36,874 nt of DNA from CAXBNV01 sp963977185 (lineage in GTDB: Bacteria > Pseudomonadota > Gammaproteobacteria > JAGOUU01): assembly GCA_963977185.1 (NCBI GenBank), contig CAXBNV010000014.1:1-36874 (forward strand), written 5' to 3'. This document shows positions 15,212 to 23,805 of the stretch, piece after piece (position 1 is the first letter of the stretch; every line of letters begins with the position of its first letter). The translations under genes were made by a program, and so were the position numbers. The notes below the pieces were generated by a model that saw nothing but the letters and a program-made list of their open reading frames with translations, did not search any database and had not been told where the DNA came from.

Positions 15212-15937
15212 TTATTTTTTTAAATACTCTTTCCTTAAATTTTCAGGAAATCTTTCAATTGAATATCTTAACATAGTTCTTGGCATTTCAAATAAATGCT
15301 TATCAAGAAATTTAATAAGCATGTCTTTATCATGTTTACCTGCTTCTCTTAACATCCAACCAACAGCTTTGTGAATTAAATCTTCTTTATCTCTAAGTAA
15401 AACTTCTGCAATTTTAAAAGTCCATATTACTTTATTATTTTTTATAAAATACCATGTAGAAACAATTGAGATACGTCTTTCCCACATATTTTTAGATTTA
15501 GCTAATGAAATTAAAATATCTTTATTTTTTTCTAACAAAGTTGCGCCGATGATTAAATGTGCTGATGTATCAACTAGATTCCAATTATTTATATGTTTTA
15601 TATTTTTCATATAGTATTGATATAATTCTTCTTTAACATCAACACCAGATTTTACATATTGATTAATTAAAATAAGTAAAGCTAATAACCTTTCCTCATT
15701 AATAGGCGATTCAATAAATACTTGTATTTCATTTAAGGTTAAATCATTATATTTTTTTGCAATTTTACGCAAATCTGGAACTCTAACACCTATAAATTTA
15801 TCATGCTCTGCATATTCACCTGCACCAGTTTTATAAAATGAAGATACTCGACTGATAGGGACTGTAGATAATTTATTTAAAGTAGCTTTAATTTCAGTTA
15901 GTACATTCAATCTGCTCATAAGCTTTTTACTACTCAT
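15212..15937 (-). CDS. AlkD-like DNA alkylation repair protein
   Basis: A 241-residue all-helical HEAT-repeat protein of the AlkC/AlkD superfamily. Recognisable segments are FYKTGAGEYAEHDKFIGVRV (the start seen in this group), VPDLRKIAKKY, INNWNLVDTSAHLIIG (equivalent to the NWDLVD motif) and KAVGWMLREAGK near the C-terminus. AlkD glycosylases release N3- and N7-alkylated purines without base flipping. It lies 9 bases downstream of the Ogt/Ada remnant on the same strand, making an alkylation-repair pair. Length and motifs are normal, so I expect it to be functional. Confidence 0.9.
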   Translation of the reverse strand: MSSKKLMSRLNVLTEIKATLNKLSTVPISRVSSFYKTGAGEYAEHDKFIGVRVPDLRKIAKKYNDLTLNEIQVFIESPINEERLLALLILINQYVKSGVDVKEELYQYYMKNIKHINNWNLVDTSAHLIIGATLLEKNKDILISLAKSKNMWERRISIVSTWYFIKNNKVIWTFKIAEVLLRDKEDLIHKAVGWMLREAGKHDKDMLIKFLDKHLFEMPRTMLRYSIERFPENLRKEYLKK

Positions 15938-15946
15938 ATCTATATA

Positions 15947-16420
15947 TTAATTACATTCCTTTATGGTTTTCTCATGCTCTATAAGCCACTTTTTCTTTTT
16001 TAAGCCCCCACCATATCCACCAAGCTCACCGCTACTTTTAATAATTCTATGACATGGAATAACAATAGCCAGTTGATTTGCACCATTTGCATTTGCAACT
16101 GCACGAACAGCTTTTGGGTTACCTACAGCTAATGCTTGTTGAAGATAACTTTTGATTTCTCCATAAGGGATATTAGTTAACTCATGCCATACACTTTTTT
16201 GAAAAAAACTACCAATTACATGAACAGGAGATTTAAACTTTTTTAGTTTACCACTAAAATACAAATCCAGTTCAATCTTAATAGAATCAATCGGACCAGA
16301 CAATCCAGGAACAATTATTGCTTTTTTTTTAATACATAACTTTTCAATTTTTCTCTCTAACCCTAGTCTATCAACAAACTCTAAAAGATAAATCCCTTCA
16401 TCATCACTTATGGCAAGCAT
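15947..16420 (-). CDS. Methylated-DNA-protein cysteine methyltransferase domain (C-terminal part of a decayed Ada)
   Basis: The O6-alkylguanine transferase domain with the active-site motif IPCHRI (near residues 122-127), the upstream helix segment PYGEIKSYLQQALAVGNPKA and the following GGYGGGLKKKKWLIEHE. It transfers the alkyl group from O6-methylguanine to its own cysteine. The first ATG (16420) falls inside what is normally the first strand of the domain (WLDTYLGPM). The frame stays open upstream to 16603 without another start, and that part resembles the AraC-type helix-turn-helix of Ada. So this is the end of an ada gene. It may still be made from ATG 16420 as an Ogt-like protein missing a strand edge, or be dead. 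Confidence 0.75.
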   Translation of the reverse strand: MLAISDDEGIYLLEFVDRLGLERKIEKLCIKKKAIIVPGLSGPIDSIKIELDLYFSGKLKKFKSPVHVIGSFFQKSVWHELTNIPYGEIKSYLQQALAVGNPKAVRAVANANGANQLAIVIPCHRIIKSSGELGGYGGGLKKKKWLIEHEKTIKECN

Positions 16421-16603
16421 TGGACCAAGATATGTATCAAGCCAAGATGCTTTTAATATTATATGATGATCAAATTTTGTAAGAACAAATTCAGTTATTT
16501 TAAAAAAAACATTACTAAATTTACTAATTGATTCATATCCAGAACTAAACTGTGTGCTGATAAAAACACCTATTATTAATATTAATAAAGCTTTCTCATA
16601 AAA
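16421..16603 (-). pseudogene. Remnant of the AraC-type HTH and linker of an ada gene
   Basis: In frame with the transferase domain downstream, this stretch reads FSSGYESISKFSNVFFKI and later ILKASWLDTYLGP. The first is the second helix-turn-helix typical of AraC/Ada regulators (GFES-x-S-x-F pattern); the second is the usual start of the transferase domain. The frame is closed by TGA at 16604-16606 and no N-terminal zinc or phosphotriester-repair domain is found beyond it, where the promoter of the next gene now lies. The 5' half of ada has been lost. Confidence 0.75.
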
Positions 16604-16619
16604 TCAGGTATAAATATTA

Positions 16620-16647
16620 TTGACATTATATAAAGTTGCTGGATAAT
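16620..16647 (+). promoter_or_regulatory. Sigma70-type promoter for 16677-17003
   Basis: ttgaca (16620-16625), a 16-base spacer and gataat (16642-16647) are close to consensus. A ribosome binding site aaagga follows at 16662-16667, before the ATG at 16677. Confidence 0.7.
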
Positions 16648-16676
16648 AATTATATCAAATTAAAGGAAATTTATAC

Positions 16677-17003
16677 ATGGACTTACAGTCAAAAACAACT
16701 TTTTATTTTCAACTAATTTTTATTATAATTGCTTTCTTTTTAAGTTTAATTTTAAATAAAAAACTCAAAGCTTTTATTGCAAAAAAGACAGTATCTCCTA
16801 TACAAAAGTTTAAAGTGATATTACTTGGTTTATATGTTCATATTGAACCTCATTTATTTTTTCTTATTTTGCTTACTATTCTTAGCTTCGGTTATAGCAT
16901 TAATTATATTTCAGAAGAAAAATTTCTAAGTATTAGCATTGCACAAATTATTGTAGGATTGTCATTGGTTCTTAATATATTAATTAAATATTGTAAAAAA
17001 TAA
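16677..17003 (+). CDS. Small membrane protein, possibly a truncated MscS-type N-terminus
   Basis: A 108-residue protein with three hydrophobic stretches (about residues 10-27, 55-72 and 80-102). A charged segment KKLKAFIAKKTVSPIQKF joins the first and second. The pattern resembles the N-terminal membrane helices that precede the channel domain in some MscS-family proteins, but no channel domain follows. It may be a truncated channel gene or a genuine small membrane protein. The promoter and ribosome binding site are well formed. Its 16-base leader taaaggaaatttatac is identical to that of the secreted protein gene at 17685. Confidence 0.6.
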   Translation: MDLQSKTTFYFQLIFIIIAFFLSLILNKKLKAFIAKKTVSPIQKFKVILLGLYVHIEPHLFFLILLTILSFGYSINYISEEKFLSISIAQIIVGLSLVLNILIKYCKK

Positions 17004-17010
17004 TTAATAT

Positions 17011-17619
17011 CTAAAATATGTGAGTTATTCCCAAACTTAAAATTCCTTGTGAAGGGTAACCAGAAAAGTTAAAAGGTGGATTAGAATTGAAAGGTGGATT
17101 AGAAAATACTTTTAATTTTTGATCAGGTATAATTTGATGATAATTTATATTTAATATTGTATTTTTAGAAAACTCTTTACCTAAGCTTATTTTAACTTTA
17201 GGTAAAACTTTGTACCTTCCTTGAATTTTCTCATTAATTGCATCAATTTTTAATACAGAAACATTAACTCCAGCTTGCACGTGTAAATAAATGTCTTTTT
17301 TATGCAAATTTTTTCCTATTAAAAAATCTAAAGAATTTGAAAGCGTCACACTAACAGGATATTCTCCACAAAATGACTCACAAACAACAACATTATCTTC
17401 TCTTTTCATTGACCCTGAAATAAATCCAACTACATAAGAAAAATAATTTTCATCAATGATACCTATATTTAAATTTATTGCAGCATCTTCTCGATCACTG
17501 TGATCTATAGAATTAAAATAATACTTAACACCAATTTCTGAGTTAATTAAAACACTTGCGTGTGCTTTATTGAAGAAAAAAAAAGTAACAATCAGTATAT
17601 ATCTAGATAATTTTATCAT
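17011..17619 (-). CDS. Putative outer-membrane beta-barrel protein
   Basis: About 202 residues from Met at 17619. A signal peptide is clear: MIKLSRYILIVTFFFF, then NKAHA and cleavage before SVLIN. The mature part alternates polar and aromatic residues in strand-like segments and ends GILSLGITHIF, the terminal Phe typical of outer membrane barrels. It contains a Cys pair (VVCESFCGEY) and a short repeat SNPPFNSNPPFN near the end. I do not recognise a family. An upstream ATG at 17655 would add 12 residues ahead of the signal peptide. Its start faces the secreted protein gene at 17685 across a short divergent gap. Confidence 0.7.
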   Translation of the reverse strand: MIKLSRYILIVTFFFFNKAHASVLINSEIGVKYYFNSIDHSDREDAAINLNIGIIDENYFSYVVGFISGSMKREDNVVVCESFCGEYPVSVTLSNSLDFLIGKNLHKKDIYLHVQAGVNVSVLKIDAINEKIQGRYKVLPKVKISLGKEFSKNTILNINYHQIIPDQKLKVFSNPPFNSNPPFNFSGYPSQGILSLGITHIF

Positions 17620-17684
17620 CTTTATGCTATATTTGTATAAGTTATAATTGAACATGTGTATTAATATAAAGGAAATTTATACAA

Positions 17685-18266
17685 ATGAAAATATTAAAAT
17701 TTTTAATTCTTAGCAGCGCGCCATTAATATTTACTCAAAATATATTTGCCGGCATTACAATCGGGCAAGAACTTGCTGAACTAAAAGCCAAAATGGCAAA
17801 ACTAGAGACTAAAGTTGATAAAAAACTAGGACCAGGTATTCCTACATCAAATATTGATGCCTATTTAACAACAGGAGATTGTACCGCTTTATCGACTCAG
17901 CCAACAAACGCTTGTACGCCAGCAAATTTCTGTTATGGTACAGCTGATTTTAATTCTGCTGCCCCACCTACAAATTTATTAGGTTATACTTTTACTGCAA
18001 CTAAAACAACTGCTGATGCACCCGATAAAGACGGTGGTATTTGGCTTTGTGATGCTATTGACATAAGTGCATCCGTAGTAAGTCAATGCACAAGTATAGG
18101 AGGAAATCGTAGAGATGGCACAAATACAGTAGAGTTCACTATCCCTGTTGGAGCTGCAACAAAAAATATTTATGCTCTAAGTATGGATGCATCAGGTTTT
18201 AACTCCGTATCAGATATTTCATCTTTTGCAGTGTGTAAAACTAAGAGCACCCCAATTACTCCGTAA
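17685..18266 (+). CDS. Secreted protein with short coiled coil and cysteine-containing C-terminal domain
   Basis: A 193-residue protein with signal peptide MKILKFLILSSAPLIF...NIFA and cleavage before GITIG. A heptad-like segment, LAELKAKMAKLETKVDKKL, follows and could oligomerise. The rest is Thr/Ala/Gly-rich with six Cys that could form disulfides (for example GDCTAL, NACTPANFCYG, WLCDA, SQCTS, VCKTK). The composition resembles surface or pilin-like proteins of gammaproteobacteria, but I see no type IV pilin cleavage site. Codon composition is less A/T-rich than its neighbours. It has a strong ribosome binding site (aagga) and its own terminator, so it may be highly expressed. Family unknown. 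Confidence 0.75.
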   Translation: MKILKFLILSSAPLIFTQNIFAGITIGQELAELKAKMAKLETKVDKKLGPGIPTSNIDAYLTTGDCTALSTQPTNACTPANFCYGTADFNSAAPPTNLLGYTFTATKTTADAPDKDGGIWLCDAIDISASVVSQCTSIGGNRRDGTNTVEFTIPVGAATKNIYALSMDASGFNSVSDISSFAVCKTKSTPITP

Positions 18267-18289
18267 TAATATATGGTACAAATTAATCT

Positions 18290-18320
18290 GGTAAACATCC
18301 TTTAAAATAGGATGTTTACC
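18290..18320 (+). terminator. Intrinsic terminator of the secreted protein gene
   Basis: ggtaaacatcct (18290-18301) and aggatgtttacc (18309-18320) form a perfect 12-base stem with a 7-base loop, followed by attttg, 23 bases after the stop codon. Confidence 0.85.
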
Positions 18321-18422
18321 ATTTTGATATAACTATAACATCTAATTTGCTCTTCTTTTCTCATGATTTAATAATTCAAATTAATTCATGAATTCTAAAA
18401 CAATTTATTTATTAAATTTATC

Positions 18423-18668
18423 TTATCTGCTTTTGCGAGGAGATTTTTTTTCATTATTGTTATTATCACGTCCTTCAGCTTGCTTTTGATTAGAATTTTT
18501 TAAATTCTGCGCTGCGTGCTTAGAGTTGTTTTCATTATTATAATTTTTTTCATGATTAGAATTTTTTTCATAATTAGAGTTGTTTTCATGATTAGATTTG
18601 ATTTCATGATTAGAGTTGTTTTTATGATTAGAGTTGTTTTCATGATTAGAGTTTTTATGGTGTGACAT
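18423..18668 (-). CDS. Hydrophilic repeat protein (NSNHEN hexapeptides)
   Basis: An 81-residue, strongly polar protein of low complexity. The first 50 residues are hexapeptide repeats of the type NSNHEN with His, Asn, Glu and Lys. The end reads KHAAQNLKNSNQKQ and then GRDNNNNEKKSPRKSR, which is basic. There are no hydrophobic segments, so it is predicted disordered. It might bind metal through its many His, act as a stress or desiccation protein, or bind nucleic acid through the basic tail; none of these is shown. The 18-base DNA repeat underlying it can change copy number by slippage without breaking the frame. Confidence 0.6.
   Translation of the reverse strand: MSHHKNSNHENNSNHKNNSNHEIKSNHENNSNYEKNSNHEKNYNNENNSKHAAQNLKNSNQKQAEGRDNNNNEKKSPRKSR
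18533..18658 (-). repeat. 18-base tandem repeat inside the hydrophilic protein gene
   Basis: Units of exactly 18 bases start at 18551, 18569, 18587, 18605, 18623 and 18641, each beginning with a form of catgattaga on the plus strand, with a degenerate further unit near 18533. Eighteen is a multiple of three, so expansion keeps the reading frame. Confidence 0.9.
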
Positions 18669-18913
18669 AATATTTTCCTATTTTTGTTTGTTTAGTATTA
18701 AATTTTATTTTATGTTTTATTTAACATATACCTTATTCTAGTATATGTTTTGACATTTACCTCACATATTTATTTAATGAAACAAATAAATAAATATAAT
18801 ATTAACAAATTGGTTACTATTAAGACAAAACTAAATTAATATTATTAAAACTACACTCAACTCGAAAGCTTCGATTATTTATTAATGGCATAAATAATTC
18901 TGTTTTATTAGAT

Positions 18914-18932
18914 ATAAACCATATAGGTTTAT
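18914..18932 (-). terminator. Short hairpin downstream of the coiled-coil gene
   Basis: ataaacc and ggtttat form a 7-base stem around atata, about 30 bases after the stop of the 18963-19154 gene. The downstream tract is A/T-rich without a clean T-run. The rest of 18669-18962 shows nothing I can support. Confidence 0.4.
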
Positions 18933-18962
18933 ATTATGATTTTATAGCTGCATAAAATATTA

Positions 18963-19154
18963 TTATTTATTTTTTCTTTTTTTTGCAAGCAACTCTTCTA
19001 ATTTAACATTAAGTTTATTCAAATCATCATCATAATCTGCTTCAGCATAATTCCTGCTATTTTCTTCTAACTCTTGCTTATGCACTCTTTCTCGCTCTTT
19101 TATTTCTTGTTTAATTTTATTAATCTGATCTTCAATTGTTTCTTCATTATTCAT
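18963..19154 (-). CDS. Small charged coiled-coil protein (paralog of 30008-30217)
   Basis: A 63-residue protein, highly charged and probably all helical. The core INKIKQEIKERERVHKQELE, then NYAEADYDDDLNKLN and a Lys-rich tail, closely matches the protein encoded at 30008-30217 (INKIKKEIKERE, then NYAEADYDNDLNDLN). The conserved break NYAEADYD between two helices suggests a helical hairpin. Family and function are unknown to me. Two diverged copies in one window imply a retained role rather than chance. Confidence 0.75.
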   Translation of the reverse strand: MNNEETIEDQINKIKQEIKERERVHKQELEENSRNYAEADYDDDLNKLNVKLEELLAKKRKNK

Positions 19155-19309
19155 GTAATTAATCCTCTTATAAATAAAATTTATATAATATTAGCTTATT
19201 TAAAATATACTTTATAATTATAACACAAACATAAATCAAAGATTATCTAAGTAATAATATATTAAATATTTAAATGCTTATTAATTAATTTTTATCAGTT
19301 TTTTATTTA

Positions 19310-20032
19310 TTAATTTATAAGTAAATACACATTTTGATCAAGATATTTTTTCATTGTTTTCCAATTTGGACATACTTGTTCTAAAAGCTCATAGAATTTT
19401 TTACTATGATTTTTTATTAAAACATGACACAACTCATGAAAAATAACATAATCGATGCACTCTATAGGTGTTTTTATTAAATGTATATTTAAAGCTATAT
19501 TACCATTTGATGAGTAGCTACCCCATTGAGACTTCATAAATTTTAAAACTAAATTAGGACGATTTTTAACCCAATATGTTTTTGATAAAAGCTCATTAAA
19601 TCTTAAATCAAATATTTCTAGAGCTTGATTTTTATACCAGTTTGCTAATTCTTGTTTAATATTTTTTTTATTATTAGTTATAATTTCTATTTGATTATAA
19701 GATAAATTTACTTTAGCATCTGATGATTCATCAATAATTTTTAATAAATATTTAGTGCCTAAATAGTAATGACTTTCTCCACTAATATATTTAAGTGAAT
19801 GTATATTTCCATATCTTGCTTTAAATTCTTTTCTTTTCTTATATATCCACTCTACACGCTTATTAATTATATTTAAAAGTTGAACTTTAGTTACTTTTTT
19901 AGGGGAGCTAATAATAACAAGACCATCTGGTTTTATTTTTATTGTAATGCTTTTACTATTATTATTTTTTGATTTTAATTCAAAATATATTTTTTCAGAA
20001 CCATAAATAACATAGTCTTTTAACTCGGTCAT
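19310..20032 (-). CDS. YgjP-like metallopeptidase domain protein (DUF45)
   Basis: A 240-residue protein of the YgjP/DUF45 family of predicted zinc peptidases. The active-site motif HELCH (in VIFHELCHVLIKNHSKKF, near residue 197) has the HExxH form, and the following NHSKKFYELL carries the expected third ligand region. Upstream SQWGSYSSNGNIALNIHLI matches the conserved RWGSCSxxGxIxLN pattern. These proteins are probably cytoplasmic and their substrates are poorly known. It lies 8 bases downstream of the large MscS-type channel gene, probably in the same transcript. Confidence 0.9.
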   Translation of the reverse strand: MTELKDYVIYGSEKIYFELKSKNNNSKSITIKIKPDGLVIISSPKKVTKVQLLNIINKRVEWIYKKRKEFKARYGNIHSLKYISGESHYYLGTKYLLKIIDESSDAKVNLSYNQIEIITNNKKNIKQELANWYKNQALEIFDLRFNELLSKTYWVKNRPNLVLKFMKSQWGSYSSNGNIALNIHLIKTPIECIDYVIFHELCHVLIKNHSKKFYELLEQVCPNWKTMKKYLDQNVYLLIN

Positions 20033-20040
20033 TTTTTATT

Positions 20041-22323
20041 TTAATCTTCACTTTTGGTATTGATATTAATATCTCTTTGTGGAAATGCTATTACAATATT
20101 ATGCTCTTTAAATGCTTTATCTACCGCGCAATTAAGATCTGATAAAACCATATACTTTTTATTAACATTTTTTATAGAACACCATACTTCAAACAATAAA
20201 GAGCTTTCTTGAAAAGCAGAGAAATATACTGTTGGTTTATCTTTATTGTTTTTTATAACTTCTGCATTTTCTATTACTGTATCATATAATACCTGTTTTA
20301 CTTTATCTATATCACTGCCATAAGCAACGCCTACTTCGACCTTAACTTTCCATTTATTATTACTAAACATATAATTTGTAACATATTGAGTTATTAATTC
20401 TGAATTAGGAATAATAACATCTTCTAAGCTAACAGTTTCTATTTGAGTAGATCTAATTCGAACTTTTTTTACATAACCCTCAAAACCATTAACAATAATT
20501 CTATCTCCAACTTTTATTGGTTTTTCAATTAACAATATTATTCCAGAAACAAAATTATTTACTATAGACTGTAATCCCAAGCCAATACCTACAGATAAAG
20601 CTCCAGCTATAATAGCTAATGACGTAAAATTAAACCCTGCAACTAATAAGCTCATTATAAATGATACAGACAATCCTATATATAAAAATATCGATGCAAG
20701 AGCAACTTGATTATCATTTTCTTCATCATAATCCTCATTTAAACTGATTTTTTTTGAAATAAATCTAGATAATAAAGATAAAAAACAAAAAAACAATATT
20801 GCTATAAAAAATTGCATGGGTGTAAATAAAAACCCATAAACAGAAAAACCATCTTTTATATAATCATAAAAATAAAAATTAAAAACACTTAATTGATCAA
20901 TAAAGTAAAAATAAGAATATATTAAAAAAATCACAATAAAAGTTTGAAGCAGCATTTTTAATATTAATAATTCATAAAAAGGCGGCTCGCTATTATAACC
21001 AAAAAGATATTTTAACTTCTTTTTATACAAAGTTTGATTATTAATAATTTTATAAAATATATTAATTCCAGATAGAATTAAAAGTCCGATTAAAAACACC
21101 CCTACAAATGAGTAAATTATATCTGCTCCATAACGTGACAGATTTGAATACCCTACCAATTCAATGATAATTAATAAAAAAGTTAATATGACTATTGGAT
21201 GAAATAAAAAATTTAAAAATTTATATTTAAGAAATAATGGTAAGTTATTTTTCCTAAATTTCACTAATAAAATTAAAACAACAATTAATTCTATTATAAA
21301 ATAACAACTACCTATTAATTGAGCTAAAGTTTCTTGAGCTCCCATTATTTCTAATAACTGTACATTTATTTGACTAAAAAAATATAAAAATATAAAAATT
21401 AAACAAGAATTCTTTATAAGCTTGACATCAATACCCTGCCATTTAAGTAATATTATAACTTTAGAAGTTGTAAAGAGCCAAAGAGTAAATAAACCACTAA
21501 AACTTAAAAGAAAAATATTAAATAACATTAAATAAAATATTTCATTTACATCATTAGAGACAAATATATTTTTTGGAAAAAGACAATTTAAACCCAAATA
21601 AAAAGCAATAACTAACACACAAAAAATAATAAAGCTTTTTTTATTACTATATGAAAAAAATTTTTTATTTAAAACTAACTGCCAAAATATATATATAGAC
21701 AATATACAGCTCATAAAAAAATATATAAATTGGAAAAAGTAAAAATTAAAATCTAGCTTTTTTATCTTAGGAATATTTAAATCACTTAAATCATTTGGTG
21801 AAGAAATAAAAAGAGAAATAATATCTTTTTCCCATGCTAAGGCTCTCTCTTTTTCTTTTCCTAGAAGTTTTTTATGATATAAATCTAGTGTTTCATCTAT
21901 TCTGATTTTATAAAATCGGCACAACGATAGTTTTTTATTTAATTCAGCTTTTTGTGTTTCTAAATATTGCTTGTCAATTTTGTCTGATACATTGCTTTCA
22001 AGTACTGATGAAGCCCCAAAATATTGCTTTATTTGATTATCTATATAATTAATTTTTTTTTCATTGGCTTCAACACACTCATTTGTAGTAGCTCTATAAA
22101 GATTTAACTGGTTAATATATTGCTTGGATTTTTTAATACTTAAATCACGATTAAAAAATCCCTCAATATTTTCTAACTCTACTTTAATATTTTTAAAGTT
22201 AATACTATTCTCATCATTGTTTACTAAATTTTGAGCAAATTTAGCATTAAAAACAATAATAACCAATAAGAAAACTTTGTATACCATCTTTAATGATATA
22301 GATTGAAAAAATTTATTATGCAT
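20041..22323 (-). CDS. Large MscS-family mechanosensitive channel
   Basis: A 760-residue protein with a signal-like hydrophobic N-terminus, a periplasmic, partly helical region up to about residue 190, many membrane helices (about 190-580) and a C-terminal MscS channel domain. The pore helix and following region read GALSVGIGLGLQSIVNNFVS, then EKPIKVGDRIIVNGFEGYVK and TVSLEDVIIPNSELITQYV, all diagnostic of MscS. The size and periplasmic extension resemble MscK/MscM-type channels, although shorter than E. coli MscK. It releases osmolytes on hypo-osmotic shock. It is followed closely by the YgjP-like gene. Confidence 0.92.
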   Translation of the reverse strand: MHNKFFQSISLKMVYKVFLLVIIVFNAKFAQNLVNNDENSINFKNIKVELENIEGFFNRDLSIKKSKQYINQLNLYRATTNECVEANEKKINYIDNQIKQYFGASSVLESNVSDKIDKQYLETQKAELNKKLSLCRFYKIRIDETLDLYHKKLLGKEKERALAWEKDIISLFISSPNDLSDLNIPKIKKLDFNFYFFQFIYFFMSCILSIYIFWQLVLNKKFFSYSNKKSFIIFCVLVIAFYLGLNCLFPKNIFVSNDVNEIFYLMLFNIFLLSFSGLFTLWLFTTSKVIILLKWQGIDVKLIKNSCLIFIFLYFFSQINVQLLEIMGAQETLAQLIGSCYFIIELIVVLILLVKFRKNNLPLFLKYKFLNFLFHPIVILTFLLIIIELVGYSNLSRYGADIIYSFVGVFLIGLLILSGINIFYKIINNQTLYKKKLKYLFGYNSEPPFYELLILKMLLQTFIVIFLIYSYFYFIDQLSVFNFYFYDYIKDGFSVYGFLFTPMQFFIAILFFCFLSLLSRFISKKISLNEDYDEENDNQVALASIFLYIGLSVSFIMSLLVAGFNFTSLAIIAGALSVGIGLGLQSIVNNFVSGIILLIEKPIKVGDRIIVNGFEGYVKKVRIRSTQIETVSLEDVIIPNSELITQYVTNYMFSNNKWKVKVEVGVAYGSDIDKVKQVLYDTVIENAEVIKNNKDKPTVYFSAFQESSLLFEVWCSIKNVNKKYMVLSDLNCAVDKAFKEHNIVIAFPQRDININTKSED

Positions 22324-22361
22324 ATATTAAGTATGTGTTTAAATATTGTTATATTCAAATA

Positions 22362-23714
22362 TTAATTTATCAAAAAAAATGTTGCTATGCTTAAAAAGAT
22401 AAAAAAACCTGCTACATCACTTATTGCAACCATAATTACACTCCCTGCAAGTGCTGGATCAATTTTAAGTTTTTTTAAGAAAAAGGGGATTACTGTCCCT
22501 GCTGTAGTACTTAAAAATAAACTTAATAATAAAGAAACTCCGAAAACTAAACTAAGTGGGAAGTTTCTCATCCAGCTATATGTTATGATTATTACTATAA
22601 CTGCCCAAATAAGACCATTTAAAAAACCTACTAGTAATTCTTTTTTAAATAATATTTTTTGATTTTCTGGTGTAATTTGCTCAAGAGCTAGTCCTCTTAT
22701 TACTAAAGTTAAAGTTTGATTGCCAGCAACTCCACTCATGCTAGCAATTATCGGCATTAGTATTGCAAGAGATACTATCTGATCTATTGAATCTGAAAAA
22801 AAACTTATCGTTAAAGCAGCGATAAATGCATTGATTAAATTTATACTGTACCACAGACTACGAAGTTTTATAGTTCTATTTATCGAGTCAAAAATATCAG
22901 TTTTTTCACTCAATCCAACAGGACGCATTGTTAGTTTTTCACCCTCATGTCTAATAATATCAACTATATCATCAACTGTTATACGTCCTAGTAGTCTATT
23001 TACTGAATCAACAACTGGTGCAGAAATTAAATCCTGATCTTCAAATATTTTAGCTACTTTATTACTAGGTAATGTGTCTATTAAGGCTTGAGTTTTTTTA
23101 TTTACTATCTTATTTATATATATATCAGGGGATAATGAGACTAATTCTACTAAACTTACTGTTCCTATAAATTTATTTGAGTTATCAACAATATAAATAC
23201 TATCAAAATGCTCTGGTAATAATTTATATTTATTTCTCAAATATCTTATAAATCTCAATGCTACACTAATGGTTATATCTTGTCTTATTGATATAGTATC
23301 AAGATCCATTAATCCACCTGCGGTGTTATGAGGATAAGTTTTTATGGATTCATACCCTTCTTTTTTTCTAGAATCCATTTGTTTTATAACTGCATTTACT
23401 ACTTTAATTGGCAAATCTTCATCTAGATCAGCAATTTCATCCAGTTGTAAATTAGAAATAGTTTTTATTAATTCTGATTCAGGAGTAATTTTAATTAAAT
23501 ACTTTTTTACCTCTCCATGCACTTCTAAAAATATTTCACCTTTAAGTTGTGGAGGTATAATTTTCCACAACGGTTCACGTTTTTCTTTTGGTAATTGCTC
23601 TATTAATTCACTTATTTCAGCTGGATGAAGTTTATTTATTTCTTTTTTTAAATCACGACTTATATCATTATTTAAAATTGCTTTGATTAAATGTCTGGTA
23701 TTCTTTTGATTCAT
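22362..23714 (-). CDS. mgtE: Magnesium transporter MgtE
   Basis: A 450-residue MgtE-type Mg2+ channel. The N-terminal superhelical domain (LHPAEISELIEQLPKEKR) is followed by paired CBS domains (HNTAGGLMDLDTISIRQDIT; VVDSVNRLLGRITVDDIVDI) and five membrane helices from about residue 285. The pore region MPIIASMSGVAGNQTLTLVI and the final SVIMVAISDVAGFFIF, with its conserved Asp, fit the ion-selectivity elements. The N and CBS domains sense cytoplasmic Mg2+ and close the channel when it is high. Length is normal. It stands as its own transcription unit between the symporter and channel genes on the same strand. Confidence 0.95.
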   Translation of the reverse strand: MNQKNTRHLIKAILNNDISRDLKKEINKLHPAEISELIEQLPKEKREPLWKIIPPQLKGEIFLEVHGEVKKYLIKITPESELIKTISNLQLDEIADLDEDLPIKVVNAVIKQMDSRKKEGYESIKTYPHNTAGGLMDLDTISIRQDITISVALRFIRYLRNKYKLLPEHFDSIYIVDNSNKFIGTVSLVELVSLSPDIYINKIVNKKTQALIDTLPSNKVAKIFEDQDLISAPVVDSVNRLLGRITVDDIVDIIRHEGEKLTMRPVGLSEKTDIFDSINRTIKLRSLWYSINLINAFIAALTISFFSDSIDQIVSLAILMPIIASMSGVAGNQTLTLVIRGLALEQITPENQKILFKKELLVGFLNGLIWAVIVIIITYSWMRNFPLSLVFGVSLLLSLFLSTTAGTVIPFFLKKLKIDPALAGSVIMVAISDVAGFFIFLSIATFFLIN

Positions 23715-23744
23715 GCTTGTATTATCTTGTCTTGTAATATAATA

Positions 23745-23777
23745 AATCTATTATGCTCTATTTAAAGATAATAGATC
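23745..23777 (-). terminator. Possible terminator of the symporter gene
   Basis: aatctatta and taatagat(c) arms flank a loop of about 15 bases, 29 bases beyond the symporter stop. The stem is A/T only and the T-run is weak. Confidence 0.35.
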
Positions 23778-23805
23778 TATTATTTTATAGTAACTTTAAA
23801 TATTA

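Noticed and set aside
18533..18658. CRISPR-like repeat array
   Set aside because: Units are tandem without spacers, exactly 18 bases long, and lie within an open reading frame.
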